This document shows, one piece after another, positions 26,486 to 35,616 of a DNA stretch of 64,000 nt (position 1 is the first letter of the stretch; each line of letters opens with the position of its first letter). Source of the stretch: Streptomyces luteolifulvus (GTDB taxonomy: Bacteria; Actinomycetota; Actinomycetes; Streptomycetales; Streptomycetaceae). Position numbers and translations under genes: made by a program. The notes under the pieces are model-generated. The model was not told the DNA's origin. It ran no database searches and saw nothing but the letters and a program-made list of their open reading frames with translations. The DNA lies in NCBI RefSeq assembly GCF_008806595.1, contig NZ_VZRB01000009.1, positions 1 through 64,000 of the forward strand, in the 5' to 3' direction.

Positions 26486-29100
26486 TGTCCACGCCCCCCA
26501 CGATCGTGCTCGTCGGCCACGGCATGGTCGGCCAGCGCTTCCTCGAAGCGCTCGCCGAGCGCGGCCTGACCGCCACGCACCGCGTGGTCGTGCTGTGCGA
26601 GGAGCCGCGTCCGGCGTACGACCGCGTCCAACTCACCTCGTACTTCTCGGGAAAGACGCCCGAGGAGCTCTCCATGACCGACATGGAGTTCATCGCCGCG
26701 CACGGCATCGAGCTGTACGTCGGCGACCCCGCCGAGACCGTCGACCGTGAGGCGCGGACGGTCACGGCGAAGTCCGGCCAGGTCTTCGAGTACGACACCC
26801 TCGTCCTCGCCACCGGCTCCTACCCCTTCGTGCCGCCGGTCCCCAACAAGGACGCCGAGGGCTGCTTCGTCTACCGCACGATCGAGGACCTCCTCGCGAT
26901 CGAGGAGTACGCGAGGACGAAGGCGACGACCGGCGCGGTGGTCGGCGGCGGTCTGCTCGGTCTGGAGGCCGCGGGTGCGCTGAAGGGCCTCGGACTCACC
27001 AGCCACATCGTGGAGTTCGCGCCGCGTCTGATGCCCGTCCAGGTCGACGAGGGCGGCGGCGCCGCGCTCCTGCGCACCATCGAGGACATGGGCCTGACCG
27101 TCCACACCGGCGTGGGCACGCAGGAGATCGTGACCGACGCCTCGGGCGCCGTCACCGGCATGAAGCTGTCCGACGGCTCCGAACTCGCCACCGACCTGGT
27201 CGTGTTCAGCGCCGGTGTCCGCCCCCGCGACCAGCTGGCCCGCGACTGCGGCCTCACGGTCGGCGAGCGCGGCGGCATCACCGTCGACGAGCAGTGCCGC
27301 ACCGTGGCCGACCCGCATGTGTTCGCGATCGGCGAGTGCGCGCTGGCCTCCGACGGCCGGGTGTACGGCCTGGTGGCCCCCGGCTACGAGCAGGCCGAGA
27401 CCGCGGCCGCGACGATCGCCGCGGACGAGACGGACCAGTTGTCGTTCACCGGCGCCGACCTGTCCACCAAGCTGAAGCTGCTCGGCGTGGACGTGGCGTC
27501 CTTCGGCGACGCGCACGGCACCACCGACGACTGCCTCGACGTCGTCTACTCCGACTCGCGCTCGGGCCTGTACAAGAAGCTGGTCATCGGCCGTGACGGC
27601 ACCCTGCTCGGCGGCATCCTGGTCGGCGACGCGGACGCGTACGGCACGCTGCGCGCCCTGACCGGTTCGGTCCCGCCCATCTCGCCGGAGTCCCTGGTGC
27701 TGCCCGCCGGCTCCGGCGGCGGCGCCCAGCTCGGCCCGTCGGCCCTGCCCGACGAGGCGGTCGTCTGCTCCTGCCACAACGTCACCAAGGGCTCGATCCG
27801 CGGCGCCGTCACCGACCACCAGTGCGCCACGGTGCCCGAGGTCAAGAAGTGCACCAAGGCCGGTACCGGCTGCGGCAGCTGCGTGAAGGTCCTCGGCCAG
27901 CTCGTCACGGCCGAGCTGGAGGCGAGCGGCGTCGTGGTCGACAAGGGCCTGTGCGGCTGCTTCTCGCAGACCCGCGAGGAGCTGTACGAGATCGTCCTCG
28001 CCCTGCGCATCAACACCTTCCAGGACCTCCTGGACCGCTACGGCCGCGAGGACGCCCGGGGCGGCGACGGCTGCGAGATCTGCAAGCCGGCGGTCGGCTC
28101 GATCATCGCCTCCCTCGCCCCGACGATCGGCGCGAGCGTCTACGTCCTGGACGGCGAGCAGGCGGCCCTCCAGGACAGCAACGACCACTTCCTCGCCAAC
28201 CTCCAGAAGAACGGCTCGTACTCGGTCGTGCCGCGCATCCCCGGCGGTGAGATCACCCCCGAGGGCCTGATCGTGATCGGCGAGATCGCCCGTGACTTCG
28301 GCCTCTACACGAAGATCACCGGCGGGCAGCGGATCGACCTGTTCGGCGCCCGGGTGGAGCAGCTCCCGCTGATCTGGGCCCGGCTGGTCGACGCCGGCTT
28401 CGAGTCGGGCCACGCGTACGGCAAGGCGCTGCGCACGGTGAAGTCCTGCGTCGGCCAGACCTGGTGCCGCTACGGCGTCCAGGACTCCGTCCGCATGGCG
28501 ATCGACCTGGAGCTGCGCTACCGGGGCCTCAGGTCCCCGCACAAGCTGAAGTCGGCGGTGTCGGGCTGCGCCCGCGAGTGCGCCGAGGCCCAGTCGAAGG
28601 ACTTCGGCGTCATCGCCACCTCCAACGGCTGGAACCTGTACGTCGGCGGCAACGGCGGCGCCACCCCGCGCCACGCGGACCTGCTGGCCCAGGACCTGTC
28701 CGACGCCGAACTCGTCCGTCTGATCGACCGGTTCCTGATGTTCTACATCCGCACCGCCGACCGTCTGGAGCGCACCTCGACCTGGCTGGAGCGCATCCCG
28801 GGCGGCCTGGACCACGTACGGGACGTGGTGGTGGAGGACTCGCTGGGCATCTGCGAGGAGCTGGAGTCGCTGATGGCGGCCCATGTGTCCACCTACCGCG
28901 ACGAGTGGGCGGAGACCATCAACAACCCGGAGAAGCTGGCCCGGTTCGTCTCCTTCGTGAACGCGCCCGACACCCCCGACCCGGTCGTCGGCTTCGTCCC
29001 CGAGCGCGACCAGATCAAGCCCGACCTCCCGCTGCTGAGCATCGGCATGCGGCCCCTGGAAAACGCGGAAGACGTCCTGGAAGGAAGCGCCCAGCGATGA
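26485..29100 (+). CDS. nirB: Nitrite reductase [NAD(P)H], large subunit
   Basis: 871 aa. It reduces nitrite to ammonia with NAD(P)H in the cytoplasm. The N-terminal flavoprotein domain (IVLVGHGMVGQRFLEAL; AVVGGGLLGLEAAGALKG) is followed by a BFD-like [2Fe-2S] region around residues 427-475 (VCSCHNVTKGSI, TKAGTGCGSC). The C-terminal siroheme/[4Fe-4S] domain has SCVGQTWCRYG near residue 655 and SGCARECAEAQ near 693, which supply the four cluster Cys. It overlaps both neighbours by 1-4 bp in a three-gene operon. The siroheme is probably completed by the chelatase at 16916. Confidence 0.97.
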   Translation: MSTPPTIVLVGHGMVGQRFLEALAERGLTATHRVVVLCEEPRPAYDRVQLTSYFSGKTPEELSMTDMEFIAAHGIELYVGDPAETVDREARTVTAKSGQVFEYDTLVLATGSYPFVPPVPNKDAEGCFVYRTIEDLLAIEEYARTKATTGAVVGGGLLGLEAAGALKGLGLTSHIVEFAPRLMPVQVDEGGGAALLRTIEDMGLTVHTGVGTQEIVTDASGAVTGMKLSDGSELATDLVVFSAGVRPRDQLARDCGLTVGERGGITVDEQCRTVADPHVFAIGECALASDGRVYGLVAPGYEQAETAAATIAADETDQLSFTGADLSTKLKLLGVDVASFGDAHGTTDDCLDVVYSDSRSGLYKKLVIGRDGTLLGGILVGDADAYGTLRALTGSVPPISPESLVLPAGSGGGAQLGPSALPDEAVVCSCHNVTKGSIRGAVTDHQCATVPEVKKCTKAGTGCGSCVKVLGQLVTAELEASGVVVDKGLCGCFSQTREELYEIVLALRINTFQDLLDRYGREDARGGDGCEICKPAVGSIIASLAPTIGASVYVLDGEQAALQDSNDHFLANLQKNGSYSVVPRIPGGEITPEGLIVIGEIARDFGLYTKITGGQRIDLFGARVEQLPLIWARLVDAGFESGHAYGKALRTVKSCVGQTWCRYGVQDSVRMAIDLELRYRGLRSPHKLKSAVSGCARECAEAQSKDFGVIATSNGWNLYVGGNGGATPRHADLLAQDLSDAELVRLIDRFLMFYIRTADRLERTSTWLERIPGGLDHVRDVVVEDSLGICEELESLMAAHVSTYRDEWAETINNPEKLARFVSFVNAPDTPDPVVGFVPERDQIKPDLPLLSIGMRPLENAEDVLEGSAQR

Positions 29101-29465
29101 CCCTGGCACCCGAGACGACCGACCTGAAGATTCAACTCCGGCTGGACGACGGCAAGGGCGCCGAGGACGCCTGGTTCACGGTCTGCGACCTGAGCCATCT
29201 TCTGCCGGGCCGCGGCGTGGCGGCGCTGCTGCCGGACGGACGCCAGGTCGCCCTGTTCCGCGACCGGGGCGGCCGGCTGTACGCCGTCGACAACCGCGAC
29301 CCGTTCGGCGGCGCGGCGGTGCTCTCCCGCGGCCTGATCGGCACCCACCAGGGCCGTCCGTTCGTCGCCTCGCCCCTGCTCAAGCAGCGCTTCGACCTGC
29401 TGTCCGGGCAGTGCCTGGACGACGAGACGGTGCGCATCGCGACGTACGAGGTCCGGGCCGCGTAG
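29097..29465 (+). CDS. nirD: Nitrite reductase small subunit
   Basis: 122 aa starting at ATG 29097, which overlaps the nirB stop (ATGA). It has the Rieske-like NirD fold: WFTVCDLSHLLPGRGVAALL, QVALFRDRGGRLYAVDNRDP, GRPFVASPLLKQRFDLLSG. As in other NirD proteins, the Cys/His cluster ligands of true Rieske proteins are absent. It is needed with NirB for NADH-dependent nitrite reduction. A hairpin at 29496 ends the operon. Confidence 0.95.
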   Translation: MTLAPETTDLKIQLRLDDGKGAEDAWFTVCDLSHLLPGRGVAALLPDGRQVALFRDRGGRLYAVDNRDPFGGAAVLSRGLIGTHQGRPFVASPLLKQRFDLLSGQCLDDETVRIATYEVRAA

Positions 29466-29495
29466 CGACGTACGGGCGTATGGTCCCGTGACAGG

Positions 29496-29517
29496 CCGCC
29501 GGCGTCCGCGCCGGCGG
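29496..29517. terminator. Bidirectional hairpin between nirD and the SDR gene
   Basis: CCGCCGGCG (29496-29504), TCCG loop, CGCCGGCGG (29509-29517). It lies between convergent genes, and its right arm touches the SDR stop codon. Confidence 0.6.
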
Positions 29518-30446
29518 TCACGCCTTCAACGCGTCGTACGGCACGCCCGTCAGCTCCTCGGAGGCGGTCCACAGCCGTTGCCCCGCCCTGTCGTCGAGCG
29601 TCCAGGGCGCCCGCCAGGACGGGGCCGGCGCCCCGCGCCACATCGCGAAGGACGGGCCGGTGAAGGAGTCGGGGCGTACGCCGGGCGAGCGGTCGCCGCG
29701 AAGAGGGTGGGCAGCGCGCCGGCCTCGGCGGACTGGGCGAAGAGCCGGTTGCCGATCCCCATGATCCGCTCGGTGACCCTGCGGCCCGCCATCCGCGGCC
29801 CGGCAAACTGCAGGTTCGTGGCGGCGTACCCGGGGTGCGCCGCGGCCGCGACCACGTCGGAGCCGTGTGCCGCCAGCCTGCGCGCCAGCTCGTGGGTGAA
29901 GAGCAGGTTGGCGGTCTTGGAGCGGGCGTAGGCGGTCCAACGCCGGTAGCGACGCCTGCCGTTGAGGTCGGCGAGATCGATGGTGGCCATCGCGTGCATC
30001 GGGCTGGACACGGTCACCACCCGGGCGCCGGGCGTGGCGAGCAGCCGGGGCAGCAGCAGCCCGGTGAGCGCGAAGTGCCCGAGGTGGTTGACGCCGAACT
30101 GCGTCACGAACCCGTCCGCGGTCGTCCCGTACGGCAGCGCCATCACCCCGGCGTTGCCGACCAGCAGGTCGAGCCGCTCGTACGGGAACCGGTCGGCGAA
30201 CTCCCGCACCGACCGCAGGTCCGCCAGGTCCAGCCGGCCGAGCTCCGTCTGCGCGCCCGGCGCCTCGGTGGTGATCCGCTCGACGGCCCGGGTGCCGCGC
30301 GCCTCGCTCCGGCAGGCGAGCACCACCCGGGCGCCCCCGCGCGCCAGCTCCCGCGCCGTGACGTACCCGATGCCGCTGTTGGCGCCGGTGACGACGGCGA
30401 CACGCCCACGCTGATCCGGGATGTCCTTCGCGCTCCAGCCGGACAT
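29518..30446 (-). pseudogene. Short-chain dehydrogenase/reductase, frameshifted near the C-terminus
   Basis: It starts at ATG 30446 (MSGWSAKDIPDQRGRVAVV) with GGAGGGAGG upstream. The NAD(P) site TGANSGIG, NNAG-equivalent VGNAGVMALPYG, catalytic Ser region VTVSSPMHA and YARSK (catalytic Tyr/Lys) are intact. Around 29685-29695 the frame breaks: after LPTLFAAT the expected continuation PGVRPDSFTGPSFAMWRG appears in another frame and runs to a stop at 29518. A one-base loss explains it. The intact-frame product would instead end at 29550 with a nonsense Arg/Pro tail. It is a recent pseudogene or a sequencing error; the active-site part is complete. Confidence 0.75.
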
Positions 30447-30496
30447 GGCCGGCCTCCCTCCGCGGACGGCGTGGGCTTGCGTGGGCTTGCGTGGGC

Positions 30497-32212
30497 TCAG
30501 CCTACGAGGGGCGGGCGCTCCGCGTAGTCGCCGGGCAGGGGCCGGGTGTCCAGGTAGAACCACTCGGCTCCGGGCCCCGGGACGGACATCTCCGCGGTGG
30601 CCGTGACGTCCGTCTTGGCCGTAGCCTCCGGGACCGCCTCATGCTTCGCCGGACCCGGCATCAGCAGCTCCACGCGCAGACCGTTCCCCCGCTGCTGGGC
30701 GGTGAACTCCTCGATCTGGTTGCGGCAGGCGTGGTCCAGATGCGTCACGCCGGTCAGGTCCAGTCGGATCCGCGGCTTGCCCGACGCGGCGGCGGTCTCC
30801 AGCGCCTCGATCACCTTCGGCAGCCGCAGGAAGGTGGCGTTTCCGGCCATGACGACCTTGGCGGTGTCCTCCTCGAGGTGCTGCTTTATCACCGTCTGCG
30901 ACATGCGCAGCGCGGCCAGCACGATCCCGGCGGCGAGTCCGACCAGCACGCCTTCCAGCAGCGCGGTGGCCACGATGACGAGGGTGGTCAGGGTCATCAC
31001 CACGAACTCACCGCGGTCCTGGCGCCACATCTTCGGGAACTCCGCGGGCGCGAACAGCTTCCAGCCGCTGTGCACCAGGACACCGGCCAGCACGGAGATC
31101 GGGATCAGCGCGAGGACCTGCGGCAGGAGCATCGCGAACGCGAGCAGCCACAGGCCGTGCAGGGTCCGGGAGAGCCGGGTCTTCGCGCCTGCCTGCACGT
31201 TCGCCGAGCTGCGGGCGACCACGGCGGTGATCGGCAGGGCCCCGAGGATGCCGGCGATGGTGTTTCCGGCGCCCTGGGCGATCAGTTCAGTGTTGTAGCG
31301 GGTGCGCGGACCGCTGTGCATACGGTCCACGGCGGCGGCCGTGAACAGGCTCTCCGCGGAGGCGATGACGGTGAAGGTGATGACGGAGGTGATGATCGCC
31401 GCGTCGGCGAGACCCGCGAACTGCTCGGCGCCCGGCACCTGCACGGAGGCGAGGAGATCGCCGACCTGGAGGGTCTTCACATCCACGCCGGGCAGCGCGG
31501 CGACGCCGATCCCGACGGCGACGGCGACCAGTGCGGCCGGGATCTTCCCGGCCGGGCCCGGCACCTTCTTCCACACGAAGCTCAGCACGACCGTGGCCAC
31601 GCCGAGGAGCGCGGCGATCATTGTCTGCCGGTCGATCAGGATGCGGGTGAACAGCCCGGGGATCCCGGCCATGTTCTCGATCGGGGTGCCGGGTGCCTTG
31701 GCGTCGGCGGCCGGATAGGCCTGGCTGAACATCAGCGGCAGCCCGATGCCGGCCAGCATGCCCTGGACGACGGCGAGGGAGATCGCCTGGAACATCCGTC
31801 CGAGCCGTACGACGCCGAGGACGATCTGGAGGATCCCGGAGAACAGGACGATCACGCCGAGAACGGCGACGCCATGCTCGGCGACGGTCTCCGCGACAAG
31901 CGCGGCCAGTCCCGCGGCGGGCCCGCTGACCTGGAGAGTGCTGCCCCGGATCGCGCCCACGACCAGCCCGCCGATCACCCCGGAGATGATCCCGAGCTCG
32001 GCGGGCACGCCGGAGGCGACGGCGACACCGATGCACAGGGGCAGGGCGACGAGGAAGACGACGAAGGAGGCGGCGATCTCGGTGCCCAGGTCGGCCTTCC
32101 CGCCCGCGGTCCCGCTTGCCTTGGTGCCTGCCTTCGCCTTGGTGCCTGCCTTCGTCTTCGCGCCCGCGGTCCTGGCGGCCCCTGACCGGCCGCGCGCATG
32201 TGCCCCGCTCAT
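30497..32212 (-). CDS. SulP-family anion transporter with STAS domain (bicarbonate or sulfate)
   Basis: 571 aa from ATG 32212. A Lys/Ala/Gly-rich cytoplasmic tail (residues 1-35) precedes 10-12 membrane helices with typical SulP stretches (LVALPLCIGVAVASG, STLQVSGPAAGLAALV, LPITAVVARSSANVQAGAKT). A C-terminal STAS domain follows (RIRLDLTGVTHLDHACRNQIE). The start overlaps the carbonic anhydrase stop (ATGA), so the two are co-translated. This pairing strongly suggests bicarbonate as substrate, as in BicA-type transporters. Sulfate cannot be excluded from sequence alone. Confidence 0.88.
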   Translation of the reverse strand: MSGAHARGRSGAARTAGAKTKAGTKAKAGTKASGTAGGKADLGTEIAASFVVFLVALPLCIGVAVASGVPAELGIISGVIGGLVVGAIRGSTLQVSGPAAGLAALVAETVAEHGVAVLGVIVLFSGILQIVLGVVRLGRMFQAISLAVVQGMLAGIGLPLMFSQAYPAADAKAPGTPIENMAGIPGLFTRILIDRQTMIAALLGVATVVLSFVWKKVPGPAGKIPAALVAVAVGIGVAALPGVDVKTLQVGDLLASVQVPGAEQFAGLADAAIITSVITFTVIASAESLFTAAAVDRMHSGPRTRYNTELIAQGAGNTIAGILGALPITAVVARSSANVQAGAKTRLSRTLHGLWLLAFAMLLPQVLALIPISVLAGVLVHSGWKLFAPAEFPKMWRQDRGEFVVMTLTTLVIVATALLEGVLVGLAAGIVLAALRMSQTVIKQHLEEDTAKVVMAGNATFLRLPKVIEALETAAASGKPRIRLDLTGVTHLDHACRNQIEEFTAQQRGNGLRVELLMPGPAKHEAVPEATAKTDVTATAEMSVPGPGAEWFYLDTRPLPGDYAERPPLVG

Positions 32213-32814
32213 CCGGCGTGCACCCGGAAGGCGCCGTCGGCGTCGAGCTCGTACACCCGGCCCGTGTGGACCTCGTAGTACCAGCCGTGCAGCCGCAGCA
32301 GGCCGTCGTCCAGCCGCTGCCGCACCATCGGGTAACTCCGCAGCCCGGCGAGCTGGTTGACGACATTGCGCTGAACCACGTCGACCAGCGACCGGTCGTC
32401 GGACGCGCCGGTGAGCACCGGGGCCAGCTCCGGGCGGGCGAGCCGGAGCCAGGCGTCCACGCCGGGCAGCGCGGTCAGGTCGTCGCCGGACTTCAGCGCA
32501 TCCATGGCGCCGCAGTGTGAGTGACCGCACACGACGACATCCTGAACTCCGAGCACCCCGAGTGCGTATTCGACGGTGGCGGCCTCACCGCCGGCGCCGA
32601 GCTGCCCGTACGGCGGCACGATATTGCCTGCGTTCCGCAGCTCGAATATCTCTCCGGGCCGGGCGTCCATGATGAGGGCGGGTATCACCCGCGAGTCGGA
32701 ACACGTAATGAAGAGCACGTCGGGATTTTGCCCCTCGGCGAGTTTCCGGTATTCGCCGCTCTCGATATCCACGCGACGCTCGAACGAGCGGGCACGGTCC
32801 AGCAACGCCTTCAA
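32209..32814 (-). CDS. Beta-class carbonic anhydrase
   Basis: 201 aa if started at TTG 32814, chosen because GAGGAGG lies 5 bp upstream and the protein then begins MKALLDRARSFERRV as in homologues. The open frame extends to 33003 without a convincing start. Zinc ligands are C38, H98 and C101 (FITCSDSR and VVCGHSHCGAM), with the D40-R42 dyad. It interconverts CO2 and bicarbonate. It is operonic with the SulP transporter, so the pair likely supplies bicarbonate for carboxylases or pH control. Confidence 0.93.
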   Translation of the reverse strand: MKALLDRARSFERRVDIESGEYRKLAEGQNPDVLFITCSDSRVIPALIMDARPGEIFELRNAGNIVPPYGQLGAGGEAATVEYALGVLGVQDVVVCGHSHCGAMDALKSGDDLTALPGVDAWLRLARPELAPVLTGASDDRSLVDVVQRNVVNQLAGLRSYPMVRQRLDDGLLRLHGWYYEVHTGRVYELDADGAFRVHAG

Positions 32815-33026
32815 CGAAGCCTCCTCGAATGGGAGTTGGGCCAGTGGCAGCCACCGTAGAGCGGGGAAGACCAGGCGAAGGTTAAGCGAACACCAGCGCG
32901 CGGCCAGCGTGTGGACATTCTTTGTCCCCAACCATTCTCGGCCACTCCCGTGCAATCGCTTTCTGAGCGGCTGGTCACACTGGGCCGCATTTACGCGACG
33001 CACGGTTTACACTCCTTGTAGCTTGT

Positions 33027-33073
33027 CAACTGCACGGCATGGCATTCCAGTTGTCGCATTGCCATATGCCGTG
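33027..33073. promoter_or_regulatory. Inverted repeats in the divergent carbonic anhydrase/two-component promoter region
   Basis: CAACTG (33027) with CAGTTG (33048), and CACGGCAT (33033-33040) with ATGCCGTG (33066-33073), an exact 8-bp inverted repeat with a 25-bp gap. The two pairs interlock. They lie 30-76 bp before the response regulator start and may be its operator. No consensus is known. Confidence 0.4.
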
Positions 33074-33102
33074 TTGTCCGGATTCGCGGAGAGACAGGAC
33101 CT

Positions 33103-33888
33103 ATGAGCCTTCGAGTGCTGCTCATCGAGGACGACGAGACGATCGCCGAACCGCTCGCCGAGGGGCTGGGGCACTTCGGGCTGACGGTGGATCACGTGAC
33201 CACGGGAGCCGAGGGGCTGAGAGCTCCGTACGGCGACGCCGTCCTGCTGGACCTCGGGCTGCCCGACATGGACGGCATCGACGTCTGCCGGGGCATCCGG
33301 CAGACGTCCGACGTCCCCATCGTGATCCTCAGCGCGCGCGGTGAGGAGGCCGACCGGGTGCTGGGGCTGGAGCTCGGCGCGGACGACTATCTGGCGAAAC
33401 CATTCAGCGTACGGGAGCTGGTGGCCCGGGTGCGGGCGGTGACCCGGCGGACCCAGCTCACCCACGCTTCCGCGGAGGCGACGGTGACGGCCGCGTACGA
33501 GGCACCGGCGCTGTCGTACGAACCCGTGCCCGCGCTGTCGTACGAACCCGCGCAGGGGCCGTCGTACGACGGCGGACCGGCGCCCGAACCGGGACCGCTC
33601 GTCGTCGACCGCCGCACCCGGCAGGTGTGGGTCGGTGAGGTCCCCGTCGCCCTCACCCCCAAGGAGTTCGAACTGCTCGCGCTGCTCAGCGAGGACCCGG
33701 GCGCGGTCTGCTCCCGGCAGCAGATCCTCGACCGGGTGTGGGACCCGCACTACGAGGGCCCGACCAAGACCCTCGACGTCCATGTGGCCGCGCTGCGGCG
33801 CAAGCTGGGCCATCCGGCGTGGATCCAGACCCTGCGCGGGGTCGGTTTCCGGCTTGCGGTGCACACCGGGCCCGACGACCGGCCATGA
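33103..33888 (+). CDS. Two-component response regulator, OmpR/PhoB family
   Basis: 261 aa. The receiver domain has the acidic pair ED-D at 9-11, phosphoacceptor D50 in AVLLDLGLPDMDG, and Lys in YLAKPFSVREL. The C-terminal winged helix (ALTPKEFELLALLSEDPG, and DVHVAALRRKLG) is OmpR-type. The linker is unusually long (~40 residues) and contains a repeated ALSYEP unit rich in Tyr, Glu and Pro. The stop overlaps the histidine kinase start by 4 bp. It diverges from the carbonic anhydrase operon, a possible target. Confidence 0.95.
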   Translation: MSLRVLLIEDDETIAEPLAEGLGHFGLTVDHVTTGAEGLRAPYGDAVLLDLGLPDMDGIDVCRGIRQTSDVPIVILSARGEEADRVLGLELGADDYLAKPFSVRELVARVRAVTRRTQLTHASAEATVTAAYEAPALSYEPVPALSYEPAQGPSYDGGPAPEPGPLVVDRRTRQVWVGEVPVALTPKEFELLALLSEDPGAVCSRQQILDRVWDPHYEGPTKTLDVHVAALRRKLGHPAWIQTLRGVGFRLAVHTGPDDRP

Positions 33889-35471
33889 CCCGTCGGCTGC
33901 TGCTCAGCTATCTCTCCCTCGCCGCCCTGGTGCTGCTCGGGCTGGAGATCCCGCTGGGCTTCGTCTACTCGCGCGGCGAACGGGAGCGGGTGGTCAACTC
34001 GGCGAAGGACGAGGCCGAGTCGGTCTCGGCATACACCGCGCTGTCCCTGGCCGCGGGCCGGGCCGAGCTGGACCTGCCCGGGCGGGTGGCCCACTGCGCC
34101 GAACGCATCGGCGGGAAGGTGGTGGTCGTCGACGCCACCGGCGCACCGCTCGCCACCTCGCACCCGCTGTCCGCCGAAGCCACCCGCGCACTGGCCGGCC
34201 GTCCCGGGATCGTGGCCGCGCTCCGGGGCACCTCCACGGTGGACGTCCGCACCTCCACCATCGGCGGGGTCGAGTATCTGTCGGTCGCCGCGCCCGTCCT
34301 GCGGGGCGGTGAGGCCCAGGGTGCCGTCTGGCTCACCGTCCCCACGCGGACGGTGCACGAACGCGTCCACCGGGTGTGGCTGCTGCTCGGCGCCGGCGGG
34401 CTCGGGGTCCTCAAGGCGATCGCCCTGGTCGGCTTCGGCATCGCCCGCTGGACCGGCCGCCCCATCCGCGAACTGGAGCGCGCCACCCATGAGCTCGCGG
34501 AGGGCGGACGCGCCGATCCGGTGACGGTCACGGTGACCAAGGGGCCGCCCGAAGTACGCAGCCTGGCCGCCGCGTTCAACCGTACGTCGGCCCGCCTCGC
34601 CCAACTCCTCGACTCCCAGCACGCCTTCGCGGGCGAGGCCTCGCACCAGCTCAAGACGCCCCTCGCGGCACTGCGGCTGCGGCTGGAGAACCTGGAGCCC
34701 AATGTCAGCGACCCCGGCCGGGCCAGCCTCACCGCCGCCGTGACCGAGACGGACCGGCTCTCCCGCATGGTCGAGGGACTGCTGGCGATGGCCAGACTGG
34801 AGGAGAACGCGGCCACACCGGGTCCGGTCGACGTCGGCGAGGTCTGCGCGGAACGGCACCGCACCTGGTCGCCGCTGTTCCGGCAGCAGGGCGTCTCGCT
34901 CGTCCTGTTCGCCGGCAGCGTGGGTCCCGTGCTGGCGCTCCCAGGGGCCGTCGAACAGATCCTGGACAACCTGCTCTCCAACGCCCTGCGGGCATCACCG
35001 TCCGACAGCACGGTCACCATCGAGCTGCGGCTCCACGTCCCGGCCCGCCGCGCCCTGCGCGACGCCCGCCCCTGCTGGGTCGACCTCCATGTCACCGACG
35101 AGGGCCCCGGTATGACGGCGGACCAGCGCGCCCGCGCCTTCGATCGCTTCTGGCGGGCCCCCGGCGCCCCCAAGGGCGGCACGGGCCTCGGCCTCGCCCT
35201 CGTCCAGCGGCTCGCCCACGGGAGCGGCGGCGAGGCGAGCCTGCATGCGGCGGCCACGGGCGGCCTCGACGCGGTGATCCGGCTGCCGTCCGCGGAACCA
35301 CCGACGGGCGGGCAGACGGTGGGCAAGCCGGGCGTGGGGGGGGGGGGGGCGGCGGGGGGGGCGGGGGGACGGGCCGGGTGGGGGTCAAGGGCCGCGGACC
35401 CCCCGCCGGGCGGGCAGAGGGTGGGCACGCCGGGCGTGCGCCGGCGCGACGCGCCGCCGCTACCGGCGTAA
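33885..35471 (+). CDS. Sensor histidine kinase
   Basis: 528 aa from ATG 33885. Helix 1 (residues 5-27) and helix 2 (~160-185) flank an extracellular sensor of about 130 residues. A HAMP segment (GRPIRELERATHELAEGG) is followed by the H-box ASHQLKTPLAALRL with phospho-His near residue 254. ATPase motifs are N (ILDNLLSNALRASP), G1 (VTDEGPGMTADQ) and G2 (GGTGLGLALVQRL). The last ~65 residues are low-complexity Gly/Pro sequence encoded partly by long G runs, with a repeated GGQxVGxPGV element. Its partner is the upstream response regulator; the signal is unknown. Confidence 0.95.
   Translation: MTRRLLLSYLSLAALVLLGLEIPLGFVYSRGERERVVNSAKDEAESVSAYTALSLAAGRAELDLPGRVAHCAERIGGKVVVVDATGAPLATSHPLSAEATRALAGRPGIVAALRGTSTVDVRTSTIGGVEYLSVAAPVLRGGEAQGAVWLTVPTRTVHERVHRVWLLLGAGGLGVLKAIALVGFGIARWTGRPIRELERATHELAEGGRADPVTVTVTKGPPEVRSLAAAFNRTSARLAQLLDSQHAFAGEASHQLKTPLAALRLRLENLEPNVSDPGRASLTAAVTETDRLSRMVEGLLAMARLEENAATPGPVDVGEVCAERHRTWSPLFRQQGVSLVLFAGSVGPVLALPGAVEQILDNLLSNALRASPSDSTVTIELRLHVPARRALRDARPCWVDLHVTDEGPGMTADQRARAFDRFWRAPGAPKGGTGLGLALVQRLAHGSGGEASLHAAATGGLDAVIRLPSAEPPTGGQTVGKPGVGGGGAAGGAGGRAGWGSRAADPPPGGQRVGTPGVRRRDAPPLPA
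35336..35368. repeat. Poly-G tracts inside the histidine kinase 3' end
   Basis: Runs of 14 G (35336-35349), 8 G (35354-35361) and 6 G (35363-35368) are separated by single C or short C/G steps. Such runs are prone to slippage in cells and to miscounting in sequencing, and any change of length alters the kinase C-terminus. Confidence 0.9.
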
Positions 35472-35616
35472 GGCGCAGGTCAGTCGTCATGTGCACCGTA
35501 CGCCGACTTCACAATCAGGCCACGGCACGTCAACCCCGAGCCCCTAGGGTCCTGACCGTGCGACCCCGCCGCCGGCCGGTGGCGGGCACCGGTCACGACA
35601 CACTCTTGGAGTGAGC

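Noticed and set aside
26323..29109. 928-codon open frame opposite nirB
   Set aside because: No motif, composition of a mirrored high-GC gene; nirB on the other strand has all cofactor motifs.
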